NCBI RefSeq assembly: GCF_001442755.1
Contig: NZ_CP006368.1
Coordinates: forward strand, 424,889-488,888
Direction of reading: 5' to 3'
Length of the DNA: 64,000 nt
From: Aureimonas sp. AU20
GTDB taxonomy: Bacteria > Pseudomonadota > Alphaproteobacteria > Rhizobiales > Rhizobiaceae
Both the position numbers and the translations under genes were made by a program. A model generated the notes under the pieces. That model ran no database searches. It had not been told where the DNA came from and worked only from the letters and a program-made list of their open reading frames with translations. This document shows, piece after piece, positions 51,475 to 59,997 of this stretch (positions within the stretch are counted from its first letter, which is position 1; every line of letters starts with the position of its first letter).

Positions 51475-52695
51475 ATGATCGTGCCCTCCCCTTCTCCTCG
51501 ACAGGCGGGCCGCGAGGCGGCTCTCATTCTCCTATTTCTGTTCGGTCTCGCGTTGACGAACGCTTCGCTCGTCACCTTCATGGGGTTCCACATCGTTCAC
51601 GATCTCGGCCAGCCGCCCTGGGCGATCGGGCTCTATGCCGGCGTCACGACGCTGGTGAGCGTGACGGCCAACCGGGCGGCGGGCGAGCGGATCGACCGGG
51701 GCTGGCCGATCGCCCGGCTGGTGTCGCTTGCCAATCTCTGCATGCTCGCCGGCACGCTGATCCTGGCCCTGCCGCATGACTACGCGCGCCTTCTCACGCT
51801 CGCCGCGCCCCTCGTGGCGCTGGGCCAGACGGCGACCACGAGCCTCTACAGTCTCGGGCGGCTTCATGCCGAGCGAAACGGGATCGATCCCGCCCGCGCC
51901 AACACGCGCCTTCGCACCATGACGTCGCTCGGCTGGATGATCGGGCCGCCGTTGGGTTTCGGCGCGGCCGATCTTTGGGGCAGCGCTTCGGTGTTTCGCC
52001 ATGCCGCAGTTCTGGCGGCGCTGTGTCTCGGCCTTGGCTTTCTCTGCCTGCCGCGCGGCTTTCGCAAAGACACGCCGACGCCAGCGAACAGCTCGGCTGC
52101 GGCGAGGGAGGACGGGCCGAACCCGGCGCTGCGGATCGCCGGGCTCGTGTGCCTGCTCTTCTCGATCTCACAGTGCCTTTGTGCTGTCTCGCTGCCGATC
52201 TTCCTGATTCAGGACATCGGCCTGCCGACCTTCGCGCCCGGCCTGTCCTTCGGCGTGAAATGCCTGTTCGAGGTGGTGCTGATCCTGTCCTGCGCGCCGC
52301 TGATCGCGCGCTTCGGCGCGCGAACCTGCCTCCTCGCCTCGGCGGGGCTTGGCGTCCTCGCCTATGCCCTGCTCTCGAAGGTCCATTCGATCCCGACGCT
52401 GATCGTCGGCGCGGCGGCGGAAGGCGTCTATTACGGCCTCTTCGCCGGCGTCAGCGCCAGTTTCGTTCAAGGCTTCTCACGCGGGCGCATCGGCCGCGCG
52501 ACCTCGCTTTACATGAACAGCCTCTTCCTCGGCAGCTTGGCCGCCACCAGCCTCCTGGCGGCCCTCGCGACGTTTCTGAGCTTTCGCGCCACCATCCTCG
52601 CAGCGATGGGCACCATGGCCGGCGCGGCAATCCTGCTTCTCCTTACACGCCGCTTCGACGCGCAGTCTGACCTTGCCGCCAGCGGGCGGGCTTGA
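51475..52695 (+). CDS. MFS transporter, sugar-efflux (SetA/SotA) like
   Basis: Twelve-helix major facilitator of 406 residues, started at ATG 51475 with GAGGA eight bases upstream; an in-frame extension to 51097 is not credible. Helix one reads ALILLFLFGLALTNASLVTF. The loop 2-3 motif GERIDRGWPIARL, LGQTATTSLYSLGRLHAER and TRLRTMTSLGWMIGPPLGFG agree with the sugar-efflux group. Divergent from the polyol operon, it may export sugars or sugar analogues, or protect against sugar-phosphate stress; this is inferred from family. It converges with corA across copy B of the structured repeat. Confidence 0.87.
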   Translation: MIVPSPSPRQAGREAALILLFLFGLALTNASLVTFMGFHIVHDLGQPPWAIGLYAGVTTLVSVTANRAAGERIDRGWPIARLVSLANLCMLAGTLILALPHDYARLLTLAAPLVALGQTATTSLYSLGRLHAERNGIDPARANTRLRTMTSLGWMIGPPLGFGAADLWGSASVFRHAAVLAALCLGLGFLCLPRGFRKDTPTPANSSAAAREDGPNPALRIAGLVCLLFSISQCLCAVSLPIFLIQDIGLPTFAPGLSFGVKCLFEVVLILSCAPLIARFGARTCLLASAGLGVLAYALLSKVHSIPTLIVGAAAEGVYYGLFAGVSASFVQGFSRGRIGRATSLYMNSLFLGSLAATSLLAALATFLSFRATILAAMGTMAGAAILLLLTRRFDAQSDLAASGRA

Positions 52696-52701
52696 GCCTC
52701 T

Positions 52702-52862
52702 GAGGCTGTTTGGAAGCTCGGCGGCGGAGGGCCGGCGAGGGATTTTTGGGCGTCGCGAGGCGCCAAACGCAGTCGATGCCAGCGGCATCGGCGAGGATTG
52801 GCAACGAAGCGTCGGCTAAAAAGAACCGTCGGACCGACCCGACCGAGTTTCCAAACAGGCTC
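52702..52862. repeat. Structured ~160-bp repeat, copy B, between convergent genes
   Basis: Outer arms GAGGCTGTTTGGAAGCTCGG (52702-52721) and CCGAGTTTCCAAACAGGCTC (52843-52862) are nearly perfectly complementary. The core CGCAGTCGATGCCAGCGGCA and blocks GAGGGATTT and AAAGAACCG match copy A at 36.6 kb, while the outer arms do not. It fills the space between the MFS stop and the corA stop, the same setting as copy A. Confidence 0.75.
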
Positions 52863-53828
52863 TCAAAGCCAGCCGCTGCGCCGGAAGCGCCAGAACAGGA
52901 AGCCGGCAATGCCGACGATCGCGGTCAGCACGACGAAATAGCCGTAGCGCCAGTGCAATTCCGGCATGTTCTCGAAATTCATGCCGTAGACGCCGGCGAT
53001 CGCCGTCGGCACGGCGAGGATGGCGGCCCAGGCGGCGAGCTGGCGGGTGATCTCGCCCTGCCGATGCTGCTCCAGCAAGGAGGAGGCTTCGAGCGTCGCG
53101 GTGATGCTGTCCCGCGCGCCCTCGATGCGGGCGGTGGCGCGGCGCACCCGGCCGTAGACATCGCTGAAATAGGGCCGCACTTCGGCGTCGAGCCCCTTGT
53201 GCTCGAGATGGGCGAGCCGCTCCAGCACCTCTTCCATCGGCCCCATGATGCGGCCGAAGCGGGCGAGTTCGCGGCGAATGGAAAAGAGCGTGTTGATCTC
53301 GCCGCGGGTCAGGAAGGCGTCGAGCGCGCGCCGCTCCATGTCGAACAGGTCCTCCTCGATCGATTCCAGGACAGGCTCGTAATTGGCGACCACGAAATCG
53401 AGAACGCCATACAGCACGTAGTCAACGCCGTATCGCAGCAGCAGCGGCGAGGCCTCGAGCTTGGCGCGCAGCGGCCGGTGGTCGCTGTGCGAGCCGGTGC
53501 GGATCGTGACGATCACGTCCTCGCTGACGAAGATCGAGGTGTTGCCGTAGCGGATATGGTCGCCCTCCCGCATCGCCGTGCGCGCCACGAGAAACAGCTC
53601 GCCGTCATAGACTTCGAGCTTGGGCCGCACATGCGGATGGCTTGCGTCCTCCAGCGCCAGCGGATGGAGATCGAAGCAATGGCCGAGCGCGGACATCTCC
53701 GCCTCGGTCGGGTCCGCGATGCCGATCCAGACGAAGCTGCCGGGCTCGCGCGGCGGCAAGGGCTCGGACAACGAGACTTCCCGCAGGCGCTTTCCGTCCC
53801 GGTATTCGTAGGCGGCGACGACGGTCAT
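52863..53828 (-). CDS. corA: CorA family magnesium/divalent metal transporter
   Basis: Metal channel of 321 residues. The N-terminal cytosolic alpha/beta domain (about 1-180) has FVWIGIADPTEAEMSALGHC and LALEDASHPHVRPKLEVYDG. A long stalk helix follows (about 180-255). Two C-terminal membrane helices are separated by the invariant pore loop with Tyr281-Gly-Met-Asn284 (GVYGMNFENMPELHW), and a basic tail FWRFRRSGWL closes the protein. Length is normal. Monocistronic. Its stop abuts the structured repeat. Its substrate may be Mg, Co or Ni; MgtE also lies in the window. Confidence 0.95.
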   Translation of the reverse strand: MTVVAAYEYRDGKRLREVSLSEPLPPREPGSFVWIGIADPTEAEMSALGHCFDLHPLALEDASHPHVRPKLEVYDGELFLVARTAMREGDHIRYGNTSIFVSEDVIVTIRTGSHSDHRPLRAKLEASPLLLRYGVDYVLYGVLDFVVANYEPVLESIEEDLFDMERRALDAFLTRGEINTLFSIRRELARFGRIMGPMEEVLERLAHLEHKGLDAEVRPYFSDVYGRVRRATARIEGARDSITATLEASSLLEQHRQGEITRQLAAWAAILAVPTAIAGVYGMNFENMPELHWRYGYFVVLTAIVGIAGFLFWRFRRSGWL

Positions 53829-53933
53829 GGGCGTTCGGTCCCGCTGTTGGAATTCGCCGCGTGCTCATGGCGCAAGGCGGGGCTCTCGTCCAGCGGCGAA
53901 GGGCCGCAGACGGGGCAGACTTTGTACGAGCCC

Positions 53934-53972
53934 GCGGGCCACCCTCGACCCGAAGGTCGGAGGGCGGCCCGC
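53934..53972 (-). terminator. Hairpin downstream of the second chemoreceptor gene
   Basis: GCGGGCC pairs with GGCCCGC and an inner CCCTC/GAGGG and GACC/GGTC continue the stem with one mismatch and one bulge, closing on CGAA. It lies 40 bp beyond the stop of the leftward chemoreceptor gene. There is no T tract, so it may act through Rho or as a 3'-end block. Confidence 0.55.
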
Positions 53973-54011
53973 AGGCACGATCAGTCGTTCAGCGGCAGCC
54001 TTGCTCCCGCC

Positions 54012-56276
54012 TTAGCCGCTCATGCGCTCGAAGCCCCGCTGGCGGTCGTTCTCATTGAGGTCGAGATCGAAGCCGCCGCGCGGGCTGTTGGAGGCCGGCG
54101 CCTTGGGGGCCGGCGCGGGGCGCGCGGTGCTGGCGAACTGGTCCACGCGGTTCTGCAGGGTGCGCACGTCAGGGCGCGGCGTGCTCGGGGCGACGGAGCC
54201 GCTGTGCGCGAGCGGCGGCAGCACCGGCTTCTGGTCGGCCGCCTCGCTCAGGCGGAAATAGGCGACCCGGTCGTTCAGGCGGCGCGCCTCGGCGGCGAGC
54301 TGCTCGGAGGTCGCCGACATCTCGTTGGCGGCGGAGGCGTTCTGCTGCGTCACCTGGTCGAGCTGCTGGATCGCGGCGCTGGTCTGCTGCGCCACCTGGT
54401 CGATCTGCGCGGCCGACTGCGTGACCTGCTGCGTCACCTGATCGAGCTGCTGGATCGCCTGGTTGATCTGATCGGCGCCTACATTCTGCTCGCGGCAGGC
54501 GGCGGAAATTTCGGCCACGAGATCGGCGGTGCGCTGAATGTCGGGAACGAGCTGCTCCAGCATCCGGCCGGCCTCTTCCGAAATGGAGAGGGTCGAGGTC
54601 GATAGGGACCCGATCTCGGACGCCGCCTGCTGCGAGCGCTCGGCGAGCTTGCGCACTTCGGAGGCGACGACCGCGAAGCCTTTGCCATGAGCGCCGGCAC
54701 GGGCCGCTTCGATCGCGGCGTTGAGGGCGAGAAGGTCGGTCTGGCGAGCGATTTCCTGGACGATACAGATCTTGTCGGCGATCGTGCGCATGGCCTCGAC
54801 GGAGTTGATCACCGCCTCGCCGCTGCGCTGCGCGTTCTGCGAAGCCTGAGCCGCGATCTTGGCCGTGGCGCCGGCGTTCTCGGCGTTCTGGCGGATGTTG
54901 GCGGCCATTTCTTCCATGGCCGAGGAAGCCTGTTCGGTGGCGGCGGCCTGCTCGCTGGCGCCGGAGGAAAGGCGCTGCGTGGTCGCGGCCTGCTCGTTGG
55001 CGCCCTGGCCGATCTGCTCGGTCGAGGCGGCCTGCTCGGTCGCGCCCTGGCTCAACTGCTCGGCCGTCACGGCGGACTGGCGGGCGCCGGCGGCGACCTG
55101 CGTCGCCGAGTTCGTCACGTCCGACACGATCTCGCGCAAGCGGGCCGACATGGTGTTCATCGCGCCGAGGAGATCGCCGATCTCGTCCCGGCTGGTGACG
55201 GGGGCGGTCTGGGTCAGATCGCCCGCGCCGATCGCTTCGGCGAACTTCACCGACTTCGTCAGGCCGCGAGAGATCGCGAGCGACATCCAGATGGCGGCCG
55301 CCGCGCCGATCAACACCGCGCCGACGATAAGCGCGATCAGGGTCAGGCGGGTCGCCTCGTAGCGGGCCTCGGCCGACTTCACGTCGCTTTCGGCCGCGAG
55401 GGACAGTTCCTCGTTGAGCTGGCCGAGGCGATCGCCCAGCTTGTTGGCGGGCGGAACGACCTGATTTTCAAGCATCGCCTGGGCTGTGGCGAACGTGTTC
55501 TCCACGCCGATCGCGGCCTGCCGCGCGATCTCCTCTCGCGCCTTGTCCCAGCCCGCCTTGGCACGAGCCAAGACATCGGCGGGAGCGCCGGTCAACTGGG
55601 CCGACAGGCCGTCGAGACGGCGATCGACCTCGCTCGAAGCGGCTTTGGAGCCGTCGGCGGACTGGCGGATCTGCTGGTCGTCGGCCAGAACCACGGCCTC
55701 GACCGCGAGGCGGCGGGACGCTTCCATTGCCGTCATCGCATCGTCCACGCCCAGGGCGTTTTCCAGCGAGCCGGCCCGGCGCAGATCGCCGCGCAAGACA
55801 TTCAGCTCGGCCAGGATCGGGCTCAGGGCGGCATTCGCCGCCAGGATCGCCTTGTTGCCGACTTCCATGTCGGCCACTTCCAAGCTGTTCAAGGCGAGGT
55901 CCACCACGCGGCGGTAATCCTCGACGAGCGACGGGAGGTCGGACCAGGCGCTACGCTGCTCCTCGTTCATGGCGCCGGTCAGACTGGTCAGAGAGGTGTC
56001 GATCGCCCGCCAGTTTTCCGCGATGTTGGCCTTGCTGGCGGCAATCACGGTTTCGTCCGTCGTCATCAGGATGCGCAGGAGCAGACGGCGCATGTCGGTG
56101 ACGTTGCCTCGGATCGCCAGTCCGCTCTGGACCTGGGCGAAAGGGCCGCCGACGAAGCCGGACATGGCGGCGTTGGTGGTGGCGAGGCTGCCGATCGAGA
56201 GGTAGCCGCAGAGGCCGAACAGCAGAAGGACGACCCCGAAGGACGCCATTAACTTTGCCCTGATGGTCATTCGCAT
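54012..56276 (-). CDS. Methyl-accepting chemotaxis protein with four-helix-bundle sensor
   Basis: Chemoreceptor of 754 residues. Membrane helix at about 10-32, a periplasmic helical sensor about 33-310 of the 4HB_MCP type, second helix about 312-334 ([20 protein letters not shown]), HAMP about 335-390 ([20 protein letters not shown]) and the signalling coiled coil containing [20 protein letters not shown] and [21 protein letters not shown] stretch after it repeats QxLDQVTQ-like heptads many times ([20 protein letters not shown]). The periplasmic part is longer than usual, suggesting a helical bimodular sensor. The tail is Pro/Ala-rich with no CheR pentapeptide recognised. Monocistronic. Confidence 0.93.
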   Translation of the reverse strand: MRMTIRAKLMASFGVVLLLFGLCGYLSIGSLATTNAAMSGFVGGPFAQVQSGLAIRGNVTDMRRLLLRILMTTDETVIAASKANIAENWRAIDTSLTSLTGAMNEEQRSAWSDLPSLVEDYRRVVDLALNSLEVADMEVGNKAILAANAALSPILAELNVLRGDLRRAGSLENALGVDDAMTAMEASRRLAVEAVVLADDQQIRQSADGSKAASSEVDRRLDGLSAQLTGAPADVLARAKAGWDKAREEIARQAAIGVENTFATAQAMLENQVVPPANKLGDRLGQLNEELSLAAESDVKSAEARYEATRLTLIALIVGAVLIGAAAAIWMSLAISRGLTKSVKFAEAIGAGDLTQTAPVTSRDEIGDLLGAMNTMSARLREIVSDVTNSATQVAAGARQSAVTAEQLSQGATEQAASTEQIGQGANEQAATTQRLSSGASEQAAATEQASSAMEEMAANIRQNAENAGATAKIAAQASQNAQRSGEAVINSVEAMRTIADKICIVQEIARQTDLLALNAAIEAARAGAHGKGFAVVASEVRKLAERSQQAASEIGSLSTSTLSISEEAGRMLEQLVPDIQRTADLVAEISAACREQNVGADQINQAIQQLDQVTQQVTQSAAQIDQVAQQTSAAIQQLDQVTQQNASAANEMSATSEQLAAEARRLNDRVAYFRLSEAADQKPVLPPLAHSGSVAPSTPRPDVRTLQNRVDQFASTARPAPAPKAPASNSPRGGFDLDLNENDRQRGFERMSG

Positions 56277-56683
56277 GATGATCGTCCTTCAGCCGACATC
56301 GAACACTAACCGGCCTGGGACCGTGGTCCTGCCGAGCACAACAAATCGGATCCGAGCGCCTCGACGCATTGCTTGCGCTCGGCGGCCCGTATCGGTCCGC
56401 GATGAAGCGGACGACTTTCTCCCAGCGTTCCCTGGCATTCGATGTCGAGCTCGGCCTCTGCGATTCGATCCGCTCGACATTCCTGTTTGTTCGGACGATG
56501 CTTGAAAATTATTGAGAGGCTTCTAACGGCAGATGGGTTTCATCCATGGCCTGACACTGCTTCGACTTATATAGCCGGCTCCTGATAGTCCGGGATGCTG
56601 ATCTTCTTGGAGATCGCGTCTAATGTCCGCAACATGCCGCCCGCGGCCCCTTCCCTCGCCCGCCGCGACACCATATCGGAGCT
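56277..56683. promoter_or_regulatory. 407-bp divergent gap, chemoreceptor / radical SAM gene
   Basis: No credible gene. It must hold the promoters of the leftward chemoreceptor and the rightward radical SAM gene. An A/T-richer part occurs near 56490-56580 (for example GAAAATTATTGAGAGG). No operator repeat or RNA structure stood out. Confidence 0.5.
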
Positions 56684-57748
56684 ATGGCCCTTCGCCCGCT
56701 GATCGACCCCACCCGCATCTATCTCGAACCCGCCGCGCGCGCCCATCCGCGCGGGCAGGCGATTCTCGCGCGCTTTCCGCAGGCCGAGCAGGTGGAGGTC
56801 GAAAGTTATGCCCGCATCCCGGAGCTCTTCAACGACCCGTCGAGCGTCGACGGCTGGCTGAGCATCAAGCGGGACGTTCTCGTGCTCGGGCTGAAGAAGA
56901 GCATGACCTTGCGGCCGAACGGGCGCAGCGCCGACTTCATCGCGCCCTCCTCGTCCAATGGCTGCGCCATGGCCTGTTCCTATTGCTACGTTCCGCGCCG
57001 AAAGGGGTATGCCAACCCGGTGACGATCTTCGTGAACGGCGAGGATGTCGTGGCGGCGCTGCGCCGGCATGCGGGAAGGCTCGGCCCCAAGCCCCAGCCC
57101 AACAGCGTCGATCCCGTGGACTGGGTCTACGATCTCGGCGAGAACGGCGATCTTTCGGTGGACGCCACGCTGTCGGACAATGTGCACCTGCTCGTCGAGG
57201 CGTTTCGCGGGATGCCGAACGCAAAGGGCTCGTTCGCCACGAAGCACGTGAACCGCGATCTCCTGAGCTACGACCCGCAGGGACGAACGCGCATCCGCTT
57301 CTCGCTCATGCCCCAGGCCATGGCGCGCAGCGTCGACATCCGCACCTCACCGATCGCGGAGCGGATCGCGGCGATCAACGATTTCGTCGCCGCCGGCTAC
57401 GAGGTGCATGTGAACTTCTCGCCCGTCATCGTGCACGAGCAATGGGAGGGCGAGTGGAAGGCGCTCTTCGGCGAACTCGACGCCGCGCTCTCGCCCGCTG
57501 CCAAGCGGCAGTTGAAATTCGAGATCATCATGCTGACTCACAATGCCGGCCTGCACGAGATCAATCTGGGCTGGCACCCCAAGGGCGAGGACGCGCTTTG
57601 GCGGCCCGACCTTCAGGAGGAGAAGGTCAGCGAAAGCGGCATGGTGAACCTGCGCTACCGCCATGGCTGGAAAGGCCAATGGCTGGCGCGCCTTCGTACA
57701 TGGCTGAATGAAGCCATGCCCTATTGCGAGGTTCGCTACGCGTTCTGA
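56684..57748 (+). CDS. Spore photoproduct lyase family radical SAM protein
   Basis: Radical SAM protein of 354 residues. The iron-sulphur cluster cysteines are Cys94, Cys98 and Cys101 in SNGCAMACSYCYVPRR. Other SPL-family features are LRPNGRSADFIAPSSSNGC, FATKHVNRDLLSYDPQGRTR, IRFSLMPQAMARSVDIRTSP and FEIIMLTHNAGLHEINLGWH. The organism class does not form endospores, so the activity is not the classical repair of spore photoproduct in spores. Alphaproteobacterial homologues exist and may repair UV lesions or act on another substrate. Monocistronic and convergent with the small DUF2934 gene. Confidence 0.9.
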   Translation: MALRPLIDPTRIYLEPAARAHPRGQAILARFPQAEQVEVESYARIPELFNDPSSVDGWLSIKRDVLVLGLKKSMTLRPNGRSADFIAPSSSNGCAMACSYCYVPRRKGYANPVTIFVNGEDVVAALRRHAGRLGPKPQPNSVDPVDWVYDLGENGDLSVDATLSDNVHLLVEAFRGMPNAKGSFATKHVNRDLLSYDPQGRTRIRFSLMPQAMARSVDIRTSPIAERIAAINDFVAAGYEVHVNFSPVIVHEQWEGEWKALFGELDAALSPAAKRQLKFEIIMLTHNAGLHEINLGWHPKGEDALWRPDLQEEKVSESGMVNLRYRHGWKGQWLARLRTWLNEAMPYCEVRYAF

Positions 57749-57763
57749 CGACGCGTGTCGGGG

Positions 57764-58003
57764 TCAGTGGAAAGTAGCGTGTTCCGCCACGAAGGGCTGC
57801 GCGGTCCAGAGCATGCGGCGCATGAAGGCGGTCTCGCCTTCCATGCCGTTCGCCTCGTACCAGGGCTGGGCCGAATCGGAGGCGAGACGCTGACGCTCCG
57901 CCATCAGCCAATGCTCCAAGGCGCGGCCTTCGGGATGGCCTTCCGATTGCCAGATCGCATAGGCGCGATCGCGGATCATCTGCATGTCTTCGCCATGGAA
58001 CAT
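57764..58003 (-). CDS. DUF2934 family small protein
   Basis: Protein of 79 residues started at MFHGEDMQMIRDRAYAIWQS; AGGGG lies nine bases upstream of this ATG, whereas the in-frame ATG at 58039 has no site. The DUF2934 signature RAYAIWQSEGHPEGRALEHW is complete, with a helical tail. DUF2934 proteins are short, common in Rhizobiales, and of unknown function. Convergent with the radical SAM gene, 15 bp apart. Confidence 0.88.
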   Translation of the reverse strand: MFHGEDMQMIRDRAYAIWQSEGHPEGRALEHWLMAERQRLASDSAQPWYEANGMEGETAFMRRMLWTAQPFVAEHATFH

Positions 58004-58124
58004 CGTCGTACACCCCTGCAACAGCATTCCAAAATCCATAATAGGACGGATGCGGGCAAACGTGTAGTCCCTGGCTGCAACAGTTGAGGGCTCTTCTCGG
58101 CCCTCCCCCGCCGCAAGACGCAAG

Positions 58125-58151
58125 AAGGGCCGGCCTGCGGGGCCGACCCTT
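58125..58151 (-). terminator. Terminator after rpiB
   Basis: In the leftward direction AAGGGTCGGCC pairs with GGCCGGCCCTT (one G-T pair) around a five-base loop, followed by CTTGCGTCTT. It lies 25 bp beyond the rpiB stop. Confidence 0.7.
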
Positions 58152-58176
58152 CCTGAAAGCTTGGATCCGGGGCGCC

Positions 58177-58638
58177 TCAGGCGCTCTTGTACTTTTGCTC
58201 CACCGCGTCGATCGCATCGACATTGGGGCCGGACGACGAGGCGGGGTCGAAGGTCTGCGCGAGATAGGAGTCCACGATCGCCTTGGCGAGTTCGGGGCCG
58301 ATCACGCGCGCGCCCATCGTGATGATCTGCGCGTTGTTGGAGAGCGCGGCCCGCTCGGCCGAGTAGGTGTCGTGCGTCAGCGCGGCGCGGATGCCCGGCA
58401 CCTTGTTGGCCGAGATGCAGACGCCGATGCCCGTGCCGCAGACCAGAATGCCGCGATCGAACGTGCCGTCGACGACCTGGCTCGCGATCCGATCCGTGGT
58501 CGTGGCATAGCGCTCGGACTCGCCGGTCGGCGCCGCGCTGGCGTCCACGACTTCCAGATCGGTGCGCTTCTGCAGGTGCTCCATCAGCACCTTCACGAGC
58601 GGAACGCCGGCGCTGTCGCCACCCAGAACGATCTTCAT
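58177..58638 (-). CDS. rpiB: RpiB/LacAB-family isomerase, EryI/DerI-like
   Basis: Sugar-phosphate isomerase of 153 residues. The opening [20 protein letters not shown] replaces the usual GxDHxG of ribose-5-phosphate isomerase B with GDSAG. The rest carries [20 protein letters not shown] with the catalytic Cys, and [20 protein letters not shown]. This variant pattern is the one I know from the Brucella erythritol isomerase EryI and mycobacterial DerI, which convert D-erythrulose 4-phosphate to D-erythrose 4-phosphate. It precedes a SorC regulator gene in reverse order (regulator first, then rpiB) and has its own terminator. Ribose 5-phosphate as substrate remains possible. Confidence 0.88.
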   Translation of the reverse strand: MKIVLGGDSAGVPLVKVLMEHLQKRTDLEVVDASAAPTGESERYATTTDRIASQVVDGTFDRGILVCGTGIGVCISANKVPGIRAALTHDTYSAERAALSNNAQIITMGARVIGPELAKAIVDSYLAQTFDPASSSGPNVDAIDAVEQKYKSA

Positions 58639-58746
58639 GGTCTTGTCTCCTTCGACCTCTAGATTGGGGCGGGGCTGGGGAGCCCGAACGCGCGGGATCG
58701 GCCGACGGTCCGCGCCGCCGCGTTGCTGTTACTTCAAACACTTTCC

Positions 58747-58755
58747 GTTCAAATG
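58747..58755. promoter_or_regulatory. Candidate half-operator GTTCAAATG upstream of rpiB
   Basis: GTTCAAATG differs by one base from the GTTCATATG sites in front of the transketolase gene. It lies 109 bp before the rpiB start, at the end of the SorC gene. Weak evidence on its own. Confidence 0.35.
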
Positions 58756-58756
58756 T

Positions 58757-59743
58757 TCAAGGCGCCTTCTGGGTTGCAAGGCGGGTCGCCTCGTCCAGCG
58801 CCAGGATGCTCTGCGCATTGACGAGCGAGGTCGCGAGGACGCCGATGATCCCCGTGCGCAGAGCTGCGAGGATCGCCACGGTCTTCGTCGGCTCGGAGGC
58901 GATCGCCACGACATTGGGGATGGCGCGCATTTCCTCCAGCCGAAGGCCGATGACCCGGCCGCCGAGGATTTCGTTGCGCTCGCGCCCTTCGAGATCGAAG
59001 AAGTCGTAGCCCATGAGATCGCCCACCACGCCGGCGGCGCGCGCGGCCAGGATCTCGTCGCGCTTGAACCAGCCCATGCGCACCATGTGGCTTTCCTCGC
59101 CGAGATCGCCGATGCCGATCAGAGCGAAGTCGGCCGAGCGGGCGACATCCAGCGTACGGCGAACCGTCTGGTTGCGCAGCAGCGCGTCGCGCAGTGCCGC
59201 GTCCGGCACATAGGCCGGGGCATAGAGCGTTTCCGGCGTGCCGCCGAAGCGGCGCGCCAGTTTGCGGCAGATATGGTCGGCATTGCCGGGCTCGCCGGCG
59301 CGATGCGCGCCCCCCGTCGCACACACGAAGACCGCGCTTTCCACCGCCGGGCGCCCCCGCGTGTCGGCAACGGCCGCGACGTTGCGACCCATCCCGACGG
59401 CGACGGTCGCGCCGGTGAAGAGCTCGCGGTCGAGATAGTCCGCCACCACCAGGGCAACGTCGTCGCGCTGCGCTTCGGCGTCTGCCCGGTCGGCCGCGAT
59501 CAGCGCGCGCTTCAGGCCGAAGCGCGCGCAAAGGCGCTCCTCGATATCGGCCGCCACGGTGCGGTGAACGCGAATGCGCACGTCCACCACCCCCTCCTCC
59601 CGCGCCTGGCGTAGGAGGCGGCTGACCTTCATGCGCGACAGGCCGAACTCGGCCGCGATGTCGGCCTGCGTCGCGTCGCCCTCGTAGTAGCGCCGCGCGA
59701 TCTCGGTCATCAGCTCGATTTCGGTGGGGGCGATTGCGTCCAC
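58757..59743 (-). CDS. SorC/DeoR-type sugar-binding transcriptional regulator (EryD-like)
   Basis: Regulator of 328 residues. The helix-turn-helix is at about 8-55 (RYYEGDATQADIAAEFGLSR, MKVSRLLRQAREEGVVDVRI). The effector domain (about 60-325) has DYLDRELFTGATVAVGMGRN, ALIGIGDLGEESHMVRMGWF, VVGDLMGYDFFDLEGRERNE and IGLRLEEMRAIPNVVAIASE, the SorC sugar-phosphate pocket. It is divergent from transketolase across 254 bp that contain a palindromic GTTCATATGAAC, and is followed by rpiB. It probably represses both sides until a tetrose phosphate or polyol is present, as EryD does in Brucella (inference). Confidence 0.92.
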   Translation of the reverse strand: MDAIAPTEIELMTEIARRYYEGDATQADIAAEFGLSRMKVSRLLRQAREEGVVDVRIRVHRTVAADIEERLCARFGLKRALIAADRADAEAQRDDVALVVADYLDRELFTGATVAVGMGRNVAAVADTRGRPAVESAVFVCATGGAHRAGEPGNADHICRKLARRFGGTPETLYAPAYVPDAALRDALLRNQTVRRTLDVARSADFALIGIGDLGEESHMVRMGWFKRDEILAARAAGVVGDLMGYDFFDLEGRERNEILGGRVIGLRLEEMRAIPNVVAIASEPTKTVAILAALRTGIIGVLATSLVNAQSILALDEATRLATQKAP

Positions 59744-59807
59744 TTAGGCCTCGGCTGCTCGCAGGTGGGAAGGACGGCCGGCCATCGCAGCGACAATCCC
59801 AAAACCT

Positions 59808-59838
59808 GTTCATATGCGTTTTTCTCGTTCATATGAAC
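59808..59838. promoter_or_regulatory. Putative SorC operator: GTTCATATG and palindrome GTTCATATGAAC
   Basis: A half site GTTCATATG at 59808-59816 is followed after ten bases by the perfect 12-bp palindrome GTTCATATGAAC at 59827-59838. Spacing between equivalent bases is 19 bp, close to two helical turns. It lies within the 254-bp gap between the divergent SorC and transketolase starts, an ideal place for an operator. Confidence 0.65.
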
Positions 59839-59997
59839 ATATTTCTAGGGGCGACGATTGATTTGGCGCGCCGCCCGTGGGAATGCTCTGCCCAGGACGG
59901 ACAGGGTTCCTCGCCCCTAGCCCGCGTTTCCTTCGTGTTCGGCACGTCGGGGATGGGCGAACCGGGTGGACGAGCCCCCGCATCTCGGAGGACCCAC

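Noticed and set aside
56684..57748. Evidence for endospore formation from the spore photoproduct lyase homologue
   Set aside because: Family homologues occur in non-sporulating Proteobacteria and no sporulation gene is seen.
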